From Nitrospinae bacterium bin107 (GTDB lineage: Bacteria; UBA8248): DNA of 64,000 nt. The position numbers and the translations under genes were made by a program. Each line of letters begins with the position of its first letter. Position 1 is the first letter of the stretch. Of the stretch, positions 7,204 to 16,241 are shown one piece after another. The stretch lies in contig MPNJ01000020.1 of the NCBI GenBank assembly GCA_002238965.1, forward strand, positions 1 to 64,000, read 5' to 3'. Below the pieces are notes generated by a model. That model saw only the letters and a list, made by a program, of their open reading frames with translations, did not search any database and was not told where the DNA came from.

Positions 7204-7713
7204 ATGACGGAATTCGAAACCGCAACCCTCGCAATCCAGCAAGCCGCCCTCAAGCTACAGGAAGCTTCTCTCGCGGCGCAGCAGGCCTCCGAGTGGGTCG
7301 CCGCCATCGTCGGGGCCGCGCAATGCTCCCTGATCGCGTACGGCCTCTATTTCATGCGCCAGGCAGCGCGTCACCGAGACGCCCAGCACCGCGAAACCAT
7401 GGAGGCGTTGGAAAACCGGCACCGAGAGTCCATGGAGGCGATGGATCGCAGGCATCGTGAAACCATGGCGGAGATCGACAGCCGACACCGCGAGAACATG
7501 GCGGTGCTGGCCGAAGAGCGCGAGGTGGAAAAAGATCGACACCGCGAATCCATGGCGGCGCTGGCCGAACAGCGTGAAACGGAAAAAGACCGGCACCACG
7601 AAACCATGGAGGAGTTGACCGCTCAGCGCGAGGCGCAAAGCGGACAGCATCGAGAATCCATGGAGGCGCTCAGGGAACTCATCCGGCGCACCTCGGCGCC
7701 CCCCGCCCAATAG
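7204..7713 (+). CDS. Single-helix membrane protein with 11-residue coiled-coil repeats (paralogue A)
   Basis: A 169-residue protein I do not recognise. Residues 1-29 are an amphipathic alanine/glutamine-rich helix, ~30-52 a membrane helix (WVAAIVGAAQCSLIAYGLYF), and 56-158 a highly charged coiled coil built from at least seven units of the form [RQ]H[RH]E[TSN]M followed by five residues. The spacing between units is 11, or 18 (11+7). It ends with RELIRRTSAP, a tail shared with paralogue B at 18174. The ATG at 7204 follows GGGAGAAAA. It stands alone in its transcript. The architecture suggests a membrane-anchored rod or scaffold; no enzymatic motif is present. Confidence 0.85.
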   Translation: MTEFETATLAIQQAALKLQEASLAAQQASEWVAAIVGAAQCSLIAYGLYFMRQAARHRDAQHRETMEALENRHRESMEAMDRRHRETMAEIDSRHRENMAVLAEEREVEKDRHRESMAALAEQRETEKDRHHETMEELTAQREAQSGQHRESMEALRELIRRTSAPPAQ

Positions 7714-8024
7714 TATTCGCACGAGAATCGGACGCTTCACGAAGCGCTCAGCAGGTTCGTCGCGAAACGCAAGAGATGCGTAGCCGGACAGGGCAGAAGC
7801 CTGTCCGGAGACCCTGGTGGTTGTCCGAGGTCGCGATCTGTCTTTGCCGATCCCGTAACCTCAGATTGCCGTCATTGTGATACACTTGAACGCAGGCGCG
7901 AATCGGCGGTTCTTGAGTGAGCGTCGTGGAGAACCGGAGCATCAGTTCGGACGAACGCATGCGGGTCGGGCCTTAAAGGTAGAAATTTGTATTTGCCCGA
8001 CGTCGAGCGATGGGAGGGGAAATC
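7714..8024. repeat. Intergenic gap with decayed palindromes (7780-7842)
   Basis: Between the coiled-coil gene and hicB the only recognisable content is a decayed chain of CCGGACAGGGC, GCCTGTCCGG and GGTTGTCCGAGG units at about 7780-7842. The sequence just before 8025 should contain the hicBA promoter, but I cannot pick boxes with confidence. Confidence 0.55.
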
Positions 8025-8228
8025 GTGAAACTAAAGGTAGTCGTTCACGAGGCGGAAGAAGGTGGATTTTGGGCCGAGGTCCCGGCCGTCCCCGGGTGTG
8101 CGACGCAGGGAGATACGTTCGAGGAGTTGTTGAGTAATCTCTACGAGGCGGTAGAGGGATGCCTGTCCGTGGATGTCCGGGAAGTGGACGTTTCGGGCGA
8201 GGGCAGGGTCGTCGAGATCGCCGTGTGA
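8025..8228 (+). CDS. hicB: HicB-type antitoxin
   Basis: A 67-residue HicB-fold protein ([19 protein letters not shown] then [24 protein letters not shown]), the degraded RNase-H-like fold typical of short HicB antitoxins. It would bind and block the RNase toxin encoded next. GTG 8025 is preferred over ATG 8010 because GGGAGGGGA lies between the two at the right distance. The coding order is antitoxin then toxin. This short version has no obvious C-terminal DNA-binding domain, so autoregulation is uncertain. Confidence 0.88.
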   Translation: MKLKVVVHEAEEGGFWAEVPAVPGCATQGDTFEELLSNLYEAVEGCLSVDVREVDVSGEGRVVEIAV

Positions 8229-8431
8229 AAATCGTCAGTGGAAAGCGCTTTTGCCGCATATTGGAAGCGAAAGGCTGGAAACTGGCGCGCACCCGCGGCA
8301 GCCACCACATTTACGCGAAACAGGGTTCGGATTTCCGCATCTCGGTGCCGGTCCATGGTGACGTATCGCTCAAACGCGGCTTGCAGAGACATCTCATGAA
8401 GCTGGCGGACATCAAGGATTCCGAACTGTAG
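8225..8431 (+). CDS. hicA: HicA-type mRNA interferase toxin
   Basis: A 68-residue protein of the HicA (YcfA) double-stranded-RNA-binding-like fold that cleaves mRNA in the ribosome context. The family pattern is clear: [26 protein letters not shown], with the catalytic His in GSHH, then [22 protein letters not shown]. The GTG start at 8225 overlaps the hicB stop by 4 bases (GTGA), which explains translational coupling. The pair lies in repeat-rich accessory DNA near the integrase end, as is usual for this system. Confidence 0.9.
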   Translation: MKIVSGKRFCRILEAKGWKLARTRGSHHIYAKQGSDFRISVPVHGDVSLKRGLQRHLMKLADIKDSEL

Positions 8432-8587
8432 GCCGGGAGCACGGACGCCGCAATTTATCCACCCTCATCGGTTCCGGCCAACCTGCCGGTCGCCGACAAC
8501 ATTCGCCGGAATATCGATCAAACGCCGCCTTCACTTTAGCGAGCAGGCCTCCGCGCCTGTCCGATGCCCCCGCACCCACCCGATCCC

Positions 8588-9841
8588 CTACGCATTCGGC
8601 AGAATCGCCGTCTCCTCTTCGGCGGAATGAATTTCGCCGAAAGAGAAATTCCTGGTACGGCCCCCGGCGTCGAAATCGATGATCTCGGTTTCGTGGATCA
8701 CCTTGTCGATCATCTCCTGCACGGGCAAGCGGGATTCCAGCCCCCGCAGGTGCCCCGCGTGCGAGCGGATGGCGGGGTGTTTCGGCACGAACAGCGAGCA
8801 GCAGTCCTGGTCGGGCTCGATGGAAATCTCGAACGTGCCGAGTTTTTTCGCCCCCTCGATTATCTCGTCCTTGTCCATGCCGATCAGGGGCCTCAGGATC
8901 GGCATCCGCACCGCTTCTTCTATCGCGGCCAGGTTCTGGAGCGTCTGGCTCGCCACCTGTCCCAGGCTCTCTCCGGTGACAAGGGCGCGTGCGTTCTCCA
9001 GCCCGGCGATATGCTCCCCGATGCGCATCATGAACCGGCGGTAGAGCACGACGCGGTATTCGGGCTGCGTGGCGAGTACGATCTCTTTTTGCAGGTTCCC
9101 GAACGGGACCATATAGAGCCTGCTGCCCGACTGGTAGCCGTTCAGCACGTGGGCCAGATCCTCCGCTTTATCGGCGGACGCGCGGCTCAAGTAGGGCGCG
9201 CCGTGAAAGTGGATGAACACCACCTCGCAGCCCCGCTTCATGATGCGCCAGGCGGCCAGCGGCGAGTCGATGCCGCCGGACAGCAGCGCCGCTACCCTCC
9301 CGACCGAGCCGACGGGCAGGCCGCCCGGACCCCGAATTTTCTCGGCGTACACCCAGGCTTCCCTGGGGATGACTTCGACGTGCACCGTAAGCCCCGGACG
9401 CTCCAGGTCGACCGGCAGGTGCCTTCTGGCCTGAATCCTGGCGCCGATGGCCCTGTCCCACTCCCTCGTGCTGACCGGCGTGGTCGGGAACGATTTCCGG
9501 GTTCGAACCCGGAAACTTTGGGTTTTGAGGGGAGCGATCATTTCGAGCGCCGTATTCGCCGCCGCCTCGAGGTCGAGCGGAACGCATTGCGCCCGGGCGA
9601 AATATGCGACCCCGAATACTTTGCGAAGCGCTTCAATCAGGTCGGCGGGCGCTTTCAGTCCGCTCGTATCCAGAACCAGCCTCCCCGTTCTTTTTTTGAC
9701 TTTCGCCTCGCAATACAGAGACGCCGCGCGCTCTATCCTCCGGGAGAGGCGCTCGATGAAAAGCGGGCGGTTTTTTCCCTTGAGTCCAATCTCATCGTAA
9801 TGGATGAGGATGGAGAGGTCTTTCGGCTCCCTGGAATTCAC
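8588..9841 (-). CDS. thiI: tRNA 4-thiouridine synthase ThiI
   Basis: A 417-residue cytoplasmic enzyme that adenylates and sulfurates U8 of tRNA. It shows an N-terminal ferredoxin-like/THUMP region (~1-165, LSILIHYDEIGLKGKNRPLF) and a PP-loop ATPase domain with the motif SGGIDSP at residues 188-194. It lacks the C-terminal rhodanese domain of the enterobacterial enzyme and is of the short type. The GTG start at 9841 overlaps the stop of the upstream cyclophilin-like gene (GTGA), so the two are translationally coupled. Sulfur would come from a cysteine desulfurase such as the IscS at 25252. Confidence 0.94.
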   Translation of the reverse strand: MNSREPKDLSILIHYDEIGLKGKNRPLFIERLSRRIERAASLYCEAKVKKRTGRLVLDTSGLKAPADLIEALRKVFGVAYFARAQCVPLDLEAAANTALEMIAPLKTQSFRVRTRKSFPTTPVSTREWDRAIGARIQARRHLPVDLERPGLTVHVEVIPREAWVYAEKIRGPGGLPVGSVGRVAALLSGGIDSPLAAWRIMKRGCEVVFIHFHGAPYLSRASADKAEDLAHVLNGYQSGSRLYMVPFGNLQKEIVLATQPEYRVVLYRRFMMRIGEHIAGLENARALVTGESLGQVASQTLQNLAAIEEAVRMPILRPLIGMDKDEIIEGAKKLGTFEISIEPDQDCCSLFVPKHPAIRSHAGHLRGLESRLPVQEMIDKVIHETEIIDFDAGGRTRNFSFGEIHSAEEETAILPNA

Positions 9842-10215
9842 GGCGCTCTCTCCAGTAGAACCTCCTCTCCCGAGCGGACGTTCAGGAAATCTTTCGGGTC
9901 CCCCGCCACTTTGCCCAGTGGATTCACGGGGCTGGCCGCGCGGGGCGCTTCGTCCACGCTCGCAGGCGTTCGGCCGAAAAAGATGCAGAATGCGCTGCCG
10001 GGAGGCCAGTAGGCGATCTCTCCTACTTCCATCTCCTCGCGCGCGGAATCCTCCAAAGGCGCATCGACCGGGACCTGAAAATAGATCTCCTCGCCCCATA
10101 CGTTCGCCGCGCCCCGAATCGGCAAAGCCTCCCAAAAGGCGTTTGCGGATTCAGACTCTTTCAGTTCCGCCTCCATGCTTAGGTTGCCGACGGTGATTTG
10201 AATTTTTCTGCTCAA
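9838..10215 (-). CDS. Cyclophilin-like fold protein (TM1367 family)
   Basis: A 125-residue protein of the small cyclophilin-like family (MSRKIQITVGNLSMEAELKE, then NVWGEEIYFQVPV and AYWPPGSAFCIFFGRTP). The family is widespread and poorly characterised; members keep the barrel but not always prolyl isomerase residues. The TTG start at 10215 has GGGGAG upstream, and no ATG fits. The stop overlaps the thiI start, so it forms an operon with a tRNA-thiolation gene. A direct role in that pathway is only a guess from coupling. Confidence 0.8.
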   Translation of the reverse strand: MSRKIQITVGNLSMEAELKESESANAFWEALPIRGAANVWGEEIYFQVPVDAPLEDSAREEMEVGEIAYWPPGSAFCIFFGRTPASVDEAPRAASPVNPLGKVAGDPKDFLNVRSGEEVLLERAP

Positions 10216-10305
10216 AACCCTGAACTCCCCCCATGGTTGGACATTCGCCTGGTTTCTGGCAACATAGCCGAGCTTCGTCTTGAGGAAAAGGGGCGTTTCA
10301 TTGCC

Positions 10306-10334
10306 TTGACACCCATGGGCCTCCTCAATAGATT
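10306..10334 (+). promoter_or_regulatory. Sigma-70 promoter upstream of ispB
   Basis: TTGACA (10306-10311) and TAGATT (10329-10334) are separated by exactly 17 bases. This is the best consensus promoter in the window. It would drive the long operon ispB-maf-aminotransferase-dehydrogenase-hyuA-hyuB. Confidence 0.65.
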
Positions 10335-10422
10335 GAGTTGCTCTTGAGTCCTGTTGTCGGGGAAAATGGTCGGGAGACGGAAATCCCCGTTTCAGGAGAT
10401 GGTATCGCAGGTCGGAGGTGGG

Positions 10423-11400
10423 ATGAAATTTTCTGAGATTGCGGATTCAATCGCTTCCGAGATGAAGGAAGTAGAGGAAGCGATACACGCGAATTTTCAT
10501 TCGGACGTCGTCTTGATACCCGATGTGAGTGATTATCTCATCGGTTCCGGCGGCAAGAGAATCCGCCCGATTCTCCTGGTGCTCGTCGCCAAGGCGTGCG
10601 GCTACGAGGGCCCTCGCGCCACGACGATGGGTTGCGTGGTGGAGTACATCCACACGGCCACGCTTCTGCACGACGACGTGGTGGATGACGCGCAGATGAG
10701 GCGCGGCAACCCGTCCGCCAATGCGAAATGGAACAATGAGACGAGCGTCCTGGTGGGCGATTTCCTGTTCGCCAAGAGTTTCTCGCTCATGGCCGCGGAC
10801 GCCGATTTGCGAATCATCAAGACGATGAGCGAGGCCTGCACCCTGCTCTCCGAGGGGGAAGTGCTCCAGCTGGTGAACATGTACAACTTGAAGCTCACCG
10901 AAGAGGAATATCTCGACGTCATCTACCGCAAGACGGCGGCCCTCATCGCCGCGAGTTGCCGCGTCGGCGCCCTGATCCCCGACAGCCCCCCCACGTTTAC
11001 GAACGCGCTGCATCAGTTCGGCGTCCAGATCGGATACGCCTTTCAACTGGTCGATGACGCCCTCGATTACATGGGTGATGCCGAGAGAACGGGAAAATCC
11101 GTGGGCGAGGACCTGCGCGAGGGGAACGTGACGCTGCCTCTGCTCCGGGTTTGCGCCCGGGCCACGGATGCCGAGTTCGAGAGGTTGAATCATCTGGTGG
11201 TTCACGCGGATGAGATCCGCGCGCAGGATCTGGATGACGTTCTCGAATTGATGAACAAATACGGCGCGGTGGACTACACCCTCGACAGGGCGCGGGGATA
11301 CGTGGAGGCGGGTAAGGCGGCTCTCTCCATTCTGCCGGATTCCGACCATGTCGACGTGTTGCGCGACGTCGCCGACTACATTGTCGATCGAGACAATTAG
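10423..11400 (+). CDS. ispB: Long-chain polyprenyl diphosphate synthase
   Basis: A 325-residue trans-prenyltransferase that condenses isopentenyl units onto an allylic diphosphate to make the quinone side chain. Both aspartate-rich motifs are present: first motif at Asp84 (LLHDDVVDDAQMRRG) and second at Asp211 (QLVDDALDY). Small residues just before the first motif (THTATLL type) favour a long product. ATG 10423 is chosen because GGAGGTGGG precedes it; an upstream TTG lacks this. The quinone would serve respiratory enzymes such as the Mo/Fe-S complex at 20504-24254. It is the first gene of a six-gene operon. Confidence 0.93.
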   Translation: MKFSEIADSIASEMKEVEEAIHANFHSDVVLIPDVSDYLIGSGGKRIRPILLVLVAKACGYEGPRATTMGCVVEYIHTATLLHDDVVDDAQMRRGNPSANAKWNNETSVLVGDFLFAKSFSLMAADADLRIIKTMSEACTLLSEGEVLQLVNMYNLKLTEEEYLDVIYRKTAALIAASCRVGALIPDSPPTFTNALHQFGVQIGYAFQLVDDALDYMGDAERTGKSVGEDLREGNVTLPLLRVCARATDAEFERLNHLVVHADEIRAQDLDDVLELMNKYGAVDYTLDRARGYVEAGKAALSILPDSDHVDVLRDVADYIVDRDN

Positions 11401-11419
11401 CCTTCCGCAGGTCCGGTTC

Positions 11420-12025
11420 TTGCGACAGCTTCAGCATTTCATTCTGGCTTCGGGCTCTCCGCGCAGAAAACGGCTTCTGGAAGAAATTGGACTTGTTTTT
11501 GACGTCGTCCAGGCGCCCCCGGACGTGGAGGAGGAGATCGCGCCGGGGCTGGAAGCCTGCGCCGAGGCCATGCGCCGCGCCCTGGCGAAGGCGGGTTGCG
11601 TGGCGAAGATGAACCCGGGCGCATACGTGCTCGGAGCCGATACGGTGGTCGTCCTGGAGGGCGAAATCCTGGGGAAGCCGTCGAGTGCGGACGACGCCTC
11701 GCGTATGCTGGGGCTGCTTTCGGGTCGAACGCACGAGGTGATCACCGCGTTCGTTCTTCTGGGGGCGGACTCCCGCCAGGAGGAGGCGGTCGCCACGAAG
11801 GTGTCCTTCCGGCTGATTGACGGGGAAGCCATCGCGCGTTACGTCGAAAGCGGCGAACCGATGGACAAGGCGGGCGCGTACGCCATACAGGGGTTGGGCG
11901 GAAGCCTCGTGGACAGGGTGGAGGGAAGCTACACCAACGTGGTGGGGCTGCCCGTTGCGGAAGTGTTGAAGGTGCTCATGAGGTGCGGCGTCGTGACGGA
12001 CGCGCCTCTTCACTCGGCGATATGA
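11420..12025 (+). CDS. maf: Maf-family nucleoside triphosphate pyrophosphatase
   Basis: A ~201-residue Maf protein, which hydrolyses non-canonical or pyrimidine nucleoside triphosphates to monophosphates. Signature motifs are ASGSPRRKRLL at the N-terminus, GADTVV around residue 72 with the catalytic Asp, and the C-terminal VEGSYTNVVGLP. The start is uncertain: TTG 11420 gives the usual family length, while ATG 11348 would overlap ispB by about 50 bases. The gene follows ispB directly and is followed 15 bases later by the aminotransferase. Confidence 0.9.
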   Translation: MRQLQHFILASGSPRRKRLLEEIGLVFDVVQAPPDVEEEIAPGLEACAEAMRRALAKAGCVAKMNPGAYVLGADTVVVLEGEILGKPSSADDASRMLGLLSGRTHEVITAFVLLGADSRQEEAVATKVSFRLIDGEAIARYVESGEPMDKAGAYAIQGLGGSLVDRVEGSYTNVVGLPVAEVLKVLMRCGVVTDAPLHSAI

Positions 12026-12040
12026 GAAACGGGGATAAAT

Positions 12041-13204
12041 ATGCGTCTGGCTGATCGGATGAATCTGCTCAAAACGGAAAGCGCGTTCGTGGTTCTCGCC
12101 AAGGCGAGTGAAATGGAGCGCCAGGGCCGGGACATCATCCACCTCGAAATTGGCGATACCGATTTCGACACGCCCTCGAGCATCGTCGAGGAAGCGTATG
12201 CGCAACTGAAGGCGGGCAAGACGCACTATTGCCCCTCCGCCGGCGTGCTGGAGCTTCGCGAAGCGGCGTGTGAGTGGCTCAGGCGCGATGGGCGGGGGGA
12301 GTATTCGCCGAACGAGATCGTGGTCGGCCCGGGAGGAAAGCCGTTTCTGTACTACACCATCATGGCCACGGCGGGGCCGGGCGATGAGGTGATCTACCCG
12401 GACCCGGGTTTTCCGGTCTATGAGTCCGTGGCGCTCTACGCGGGCGCTACGCCCGTGCCGCTGCCGATACTGGAGGAGAACAATTTCCGCTTCACGCCGG
12501 ACGACCTGCGCGCGCGCGTCACCGACAAGACCCGCCTCCTCATCCTGAACTACCCGCACAATCCCACCGGCGGGACGCTGACGAGGACCGAACTCGAAGC
12601 GATAGCGGAAATCGCCGTGGAGAACGACATCATCGTCTTGTCCGACGAGGTGTACGCCCACATGCTCTTCGAGGGAGAACACGTCTCCCTTGGCACGCTG
12701 CCGGGGATGCGCGAGCGCACCATCATGCTCGAGACGTTCTCGAAAACTTACGCCATGACCGGCTGGCGCCTGGGCTTCATCGCCGCGCCTGAGACGCTTG
12801 CCGATCCGCTCGCCCAGCTCATCACGAACTCGGTGAGCTGCGTGCCCCCCTTCATTCAACTGGCGGGCGCGAAGGGGCTTCTGGAGGATCAGTCCGAGAG
12901 CCGCGCCATGATGGATGATTTCAAGCGCAGGCGCGATATCTTCATCGGGGGTCTCAACGAGGTGGAAGGCATATCCTGCCAATACCCCGACGGCGCTTTC
13001 TATGCGTTCCCCAACGTGAGCCGCATCCCCATGAGCGCGGATGATTTCGCCGATTATCTTCTCGACGATGCGGGCGTGGCGACTCTGCCCGGCTCGGCTT
13101 TCGGCGTTCATGCGGACAATCACCTGAGAATGTGCTTCGCCAACAGCGTGGAGAATCTGGAGCGGGCCGTGGACCGGATCGCGGATGCCGTGAAGCGGTT
13201 GTGA
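12041..13204 (+). CDS. PLP-dependent class I/II aminotransferase
   Basis: A 387-residue fold-type I aminotransferase of the aspartate aminotransferase superfamily. The cofactor site is complete: Asn174 (NYPHNPTGG), Asp202 and Tyr205 (SDEVYAHM), Lys235 forming the internal aldimine (ETFSKTYAMTGWRLG), and the substrate-binding Arg near the C-terminus (HLRMCF). It would interconvert an amino acid and its 2-oxo acid. The next gene is a hydroxyacid dehydrogenase whose start overlaps this stop, so the pair may channel an amino acid to a hydroxyacid. Substrate is not readable from sequence. Confidence 0.92.
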   Translation: MRLADRMNLLKTESAFVVLAKASEMERQGRDIIHLEIGDTDFDTPSSIVEEAYAQLKAGKTHYCPSAGVLELREAACEWLRRDGRGEYSPNEIVVGPGGKPFLYYTIMATAGPGDEVIYPDPGFPVYESVALYAGATPVPLPILEENNFRFTPDDLRARVTDKTRLLILNYPHNPTGGTLTRTELEAIAEIAVENDIIVLSDEVYAHMLFEGEHVSLGTLPGMRERTIMLETFSKTYAMTGWRLGFIAAPETLADPLAQLITNSVSCVPPFIQLAGAKGLLEDQSESRAMMDDFKRRRDIFIGGLNEVEGISCQYPDGAFYAFPNVSRIPMSADDFADYLLDDAGVATLPGSAFGVHADNHLRMCFANSVENLERAVDRIADAVKRL

Positions 13205-14217
13205 AAATGAACGAGAAGGCGTCCCCTGCGGAACTTCCGCGCGTGTTTCTCTCCCGGAAATTTCCTGTCCGTCATTTCGAAGAGCTGAAACGAATCTCCG
13301 AGTTCGTCATGCACGCAAGAGACGTGAAGCCGAGTCCCGCCGGCTACAGGCGCGCCGTGCGCCGTGCGGACGTTCTCATCGCGATGGTGGGAGACGAGAT
13401 AGACGCCGGTTTCCTGGACGCCGCGCCGCGCCTCAAACTGATCGCCAACTGTGGGGTTGGCTTCAACAACCTCGACCTGGGCGAGATCACCGGGAGGGGA
13501 ATCCTGGCCACCAACACGCCCGGCGTTGTCACCGAGCCCACGGCGGAGTGCGCCATGTCGCTCCTGCTCGCGGTGAGCAGGCGGGTGGCGGAGGCGGACA
13601 CGTATATCAGAACGGGGCGATGGAAGGGCTGGACGCCCACCTTGCTCGAGGGCCGGGGGCTGAACGGCCGGGTGCTCGGGGTCATCGGTCTGGGGCGCAT
13701 CGGCTGCGCCGTGGCGTGCATGGCGAATGCGTTCGGCATGAAGGTCCGCTACTGGAGCCGGAACAGGAAATCTCCCGATATGGAAAAGGAGACGGGCGTC
13801 TCGTACCGCGCATTCGGCAGGCTCCTGCGCGAATCCGATTTTCTGAGCGTGCACCTGGCCCTGAACGATGAGACGCGCCATCTCATCGGAGCGGCGGAGT
13901 TCGCCCGGATGAAAGAGGGGGCCGTGATCATCAACACCGCCCGCGGACCGATTCTGGACGAGAAAGCCCTGGTCGAAGCGTTGCGCTCGGGCCGCCTCGG
14001 CGGAGCGGGGCTGGACGTGTTCGAGCATGAACCCGACCCGCACCCGAGGCTTATGCGGATGAAGAACGTCGTCATGATGCCGCATCTGGGGACGAACACC
14101 GATCTGGGCCGGGACGCGGTTTCAGAGCGCGTGGAGAGGAACGTGAAGGCCTATCTGCTCGGCAGGCGTCCTCCTGATTTGCTGAACCCCGAAGCCTGGC
14201 CGAACAGGAGGCGCTGA
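13201..14217 (+). CDS. D-isomer-specific 2-hydroxyacid dehydrogenase
   Basis: A 338-residue NAD(P)-dependent dehydrogenase of the glyoxylate/hydroxypyruvate reductase and phosphoglycerate dehydrogenase family. The Rossmann motif is GLGRIG at residues 163-168. The catalytic residues are Arg248 (NTARGP), Glu277 (DVFEHEP) and His295 (MMPHLGT). GTG 13201 overlaps the aminotransferase stop by 4 bases; ATG 13207 is an alternative. Its own stop overlaps the hyuA start. The context of transaminase plus hydantoinase-type genes suggests breakdown of an amino-acid-derived or cyclic amide compound. Confidence 0.93.
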   Translation: MKMNEKASPAELPRVFLSRKFPVRHFEELKRISEFVMHARDVKPSPAGYRRAVRRADVLIAMVGDEIDAGFLDAAPRLKLIANCGVGFNNLDLGEITGRGILATNTPGVVTEPTAECAMSLLLAVSRRVAEADTYIRTGRWKGWTPTLLEGRGLNGRVLGVIGLGRIGCAVACMANAFGMKVRYWSRNRKSPDMEKETGVSYRAFGRLLRESDFLSVHLALNDETRHLIGAAEFARMKEGAVIINTARGPILDEKALVEALRSGRLGGAGLDVFEHEPDPHPRLMRMKNVVMMPHLGTNTDLGRDAVSERVERNVKAYLLGRRPPDLLNPEAWPNRRR

Positions 14218-16232
14218 TGCCCGCTCGCAAGATGAAGACGCTTCGGATCGGCGTCGACACGGGCGGAACCTTTACGGATTTCATCTCGTTCGACGGCTCC
14301 CGGGTGCGGGTCCACAAGGTGCCCTCCACGCCCGATGCGCCCGAGCGCGCCATTCTTCAGGGATTGGATGAAATCCTGGAGGGCCGCGGCGTCGCCCTGG
14401 ACATCACACACGGCTCCACCGTGGCGACGAATGCTCTGCTCACCCGCCGGGGCGCGAAAACAGCCCTCGTGACGACGGCCGGCTTCGAGGACCTGGTGGA
14501 GATCGGCCGCCAGAACCGGAAAGAACTCTACAATCTCGCGTATCGCAGACCTCCCGCCCTGGTGCCCAGAGATCTCAGAATGGGCGTGGCGGAGCGCCTC
14601 GATGAAAAGGGCGGCGAACTCCTGCGGGTCAAGGCGTCGGACTTGAGGGCGCTGAGCCGAAAACTCCGCGAAGCGGGCGTCGAGTCCGTCGCCATCTGCC
14701 TGCTGCACTCCTATGCGAATCCTGCGCATGAAGAGAAAGTGGCGGACGCGGTTCGCCGGAGCGGCATTCACGTATCGATGTCCAGCCAGGTGTTGCCTGA
14801 GTTCCGGGAATACGAGCGCATGAGCACCACGTGTGTGAACGCCTATGTATCTCCCATGATGAACAGGTACCTGAAGGATCTGGAATCGCGCCTGGGCTCC
14901 GGCCGCTTGCGGGTCATGCAGAGCAACGGCGGCGTCATATCGAGCACGATGGCGGGCGAGGAGGCCATCCGGACCATCCTGTCCGGCCCCGCCGGCGGCG
15001 TCGTCGGAGCATACGAGGTGGCGAAACGAGCGGGGTTCGAACATGCGATCGCCTTCGACATGGGCGGCACGAGTACGGACGTCTCCCTGCTGCACGGCGG
15101 CATCGGCTTCACGGCGGAAACGGAAGTGGCCGGCTGTCCGATTCGGGTTCCCCTCATCGACATTCACACGGTGGGCGCAGGCGGCGGCTCCATCGCCCGG
15201 GTCGATCCGGGCGGCGCTCTCGCCGTCGGGCCTGAGAGCGCTGGGGCCGATCCGGGTCCGATATGCTACGGCAAGGGCGATCAGGTCACCGTCACGGACG
15301 CGAACCTGTTTCTCGGTCGTCTCGATCCCGAACAATTCTTGGGCGGCAGGATGGCGCTCGACATGGAGCCGGTGAGAGTCGGTATCGCGCGTCTGGCGAA
15401 GTCCTTGCGCCTTGACGATCGGCAGGCGGCCGAGGGCGTGGTCCGCGTCGCCAACCAGCACATGGCGCGCGCGATTCGCCTGATCAGCGTGGAGCGGGGC
15501 CACGACCCGCGCACATTCGCCCTCATCTCCTTCGGCGGCGCCGGGGCGATGCACGCCTGTTCCCTGGCGGAGATTTTAAGGATTCCGCATGTCGTCGTTC
15601 CGAATGATCCGGGGATTCTCTCCGCGCGGGGGATGCTGACGGCCGACGTGGTGAAGGACTACGCCCGGACGGTGTTGCTGCCGCTCGAGGGGTTGAGCAA
15701 GAAATCTCTCGCAGGCTATTTTTCTCCCTTGCTGCAGAAGGGGCGGGCGGATCTGAAGTTCGAAGGATTCGCCAGGCCCGCCTTCACGTTTTTCATCGAT
15801 ATGCGCTATCTCGGGCAGTCGTATGAACTGACGCTTCCCTACCGGCCCGAGACGGGCGTGGACCTCCGCAAGAGTCTCCGGACCGCGTTCGATGCGTTGC
15901 ACGATGAGCGCTTCGGCACGTCCAGTCCCGAGAGCCCTGTCGAGATCGTGACGTTGAGAGTCCGGGGCGTAGGCGTGGTGGAGCGTCCGCCAGCCAGGCG
16001 GCTTCCGAAAGCCCGAAAAAATGTTTCCCAGGCACGCATGGGGAGCCGGGAAATGGTTTTTGAAGGAAAGCAGGTCGAGGGTTCCGCCTATGCGCGGGAC
16101 AGATTCTCTCGCGGGAATCGTTTTAAGGGCCCGGCGCTGGTGTGCGAGTTCAGCGCCACGACGGTCGTCCCCCCTGGCTGGGAATGCCGGGTGGACGATT
16201 GGGGCAATCTCGTTTTGAAGAACGCAGGCTGA
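14217..16232 (+). CDS. hyuA: Hydantoinase/oxoprolinase subunit A (HyuA family)
   Basis: A 671-residue ATP-binding subunit of the N-methylhydantoinase / 5-oxoprolinase / acetone carboxylase superfamily. It has the actin-like phosphate loops GVDTGGTFTD (residues 12-21) and FDMGGTSTDVS (from 280), plus the C-terminal region typical of family A. The enzyme activates a cyclic amide or ketone with ATP. ATG 14217 shares a base with the previous stop (TGATG). Subunit B follows 9 bases after the stop, so an AB complex is expected. Confidence 0.93.
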   Translation: MPARKMKTLRIGVDTGGTFTDFISFDGSRVRVHKVPSTPDAPERAILQGLDEILEGRGVALDITHGSTVATNALLTRRGAKTALVTTAGFEDLVEIGRQNRKELYNLAYRRPPALVPRDLRMGVAERLDEKGGELLRVKASDLRALSRKLREAGVESVAICLLHSYANPAHEEKVADAVRRSGIHVSMSSQVLPEFREYERMSTTCVNAYVSPMMNRYLKDLESRLGSGRLRVMQSNGGVISSTMAGEEAIRTILSGPAGGVVGAYEVAKRAGFEHAIAFDMGGTSTDVSLLHGGIGFTAETEVAGCPIRVPLIDIHTVGAGGGSIARVDPGGALAVGPESAGADPGPICYGKGDQVTVTDANLFLGRLDPEQFLGGRMALDMEPVRVGIARLAKSLRLDDRQAAEGVVRVANQHMARAIRLISVERGHDPRTFALISFGGAGAMHACSLAEILRIPHVVVPNDPGILSARGMLTADVVKDYARTVLLPLEGLSKKSLAGYFSPLLQKGRADLKFEGFARPAFTFFIDMRYLGQSYELTLPYRPETGVDLRKSLRTAFDALHDERFGTSSPESPVEIVTLRVRGVGVVERPPARRLPKARKNVSQARMGSREMVFEGKQVEGSAYARDRFSRGNRFKGPALVCEFSATTVVPPGWECRVDDWGNLVLKNAG

Positions 16233-16241
16233 GAGGGCGCG

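Noticed and set aside
9842-10135. N-terminal extension of thiI to 515 residues
   Set aside because: The extra part overlaps the cyclophilin-like gene in another frame and is not like any ThiI; the GTG at 9841 overlapping the previous stop gives the family N-terminus.
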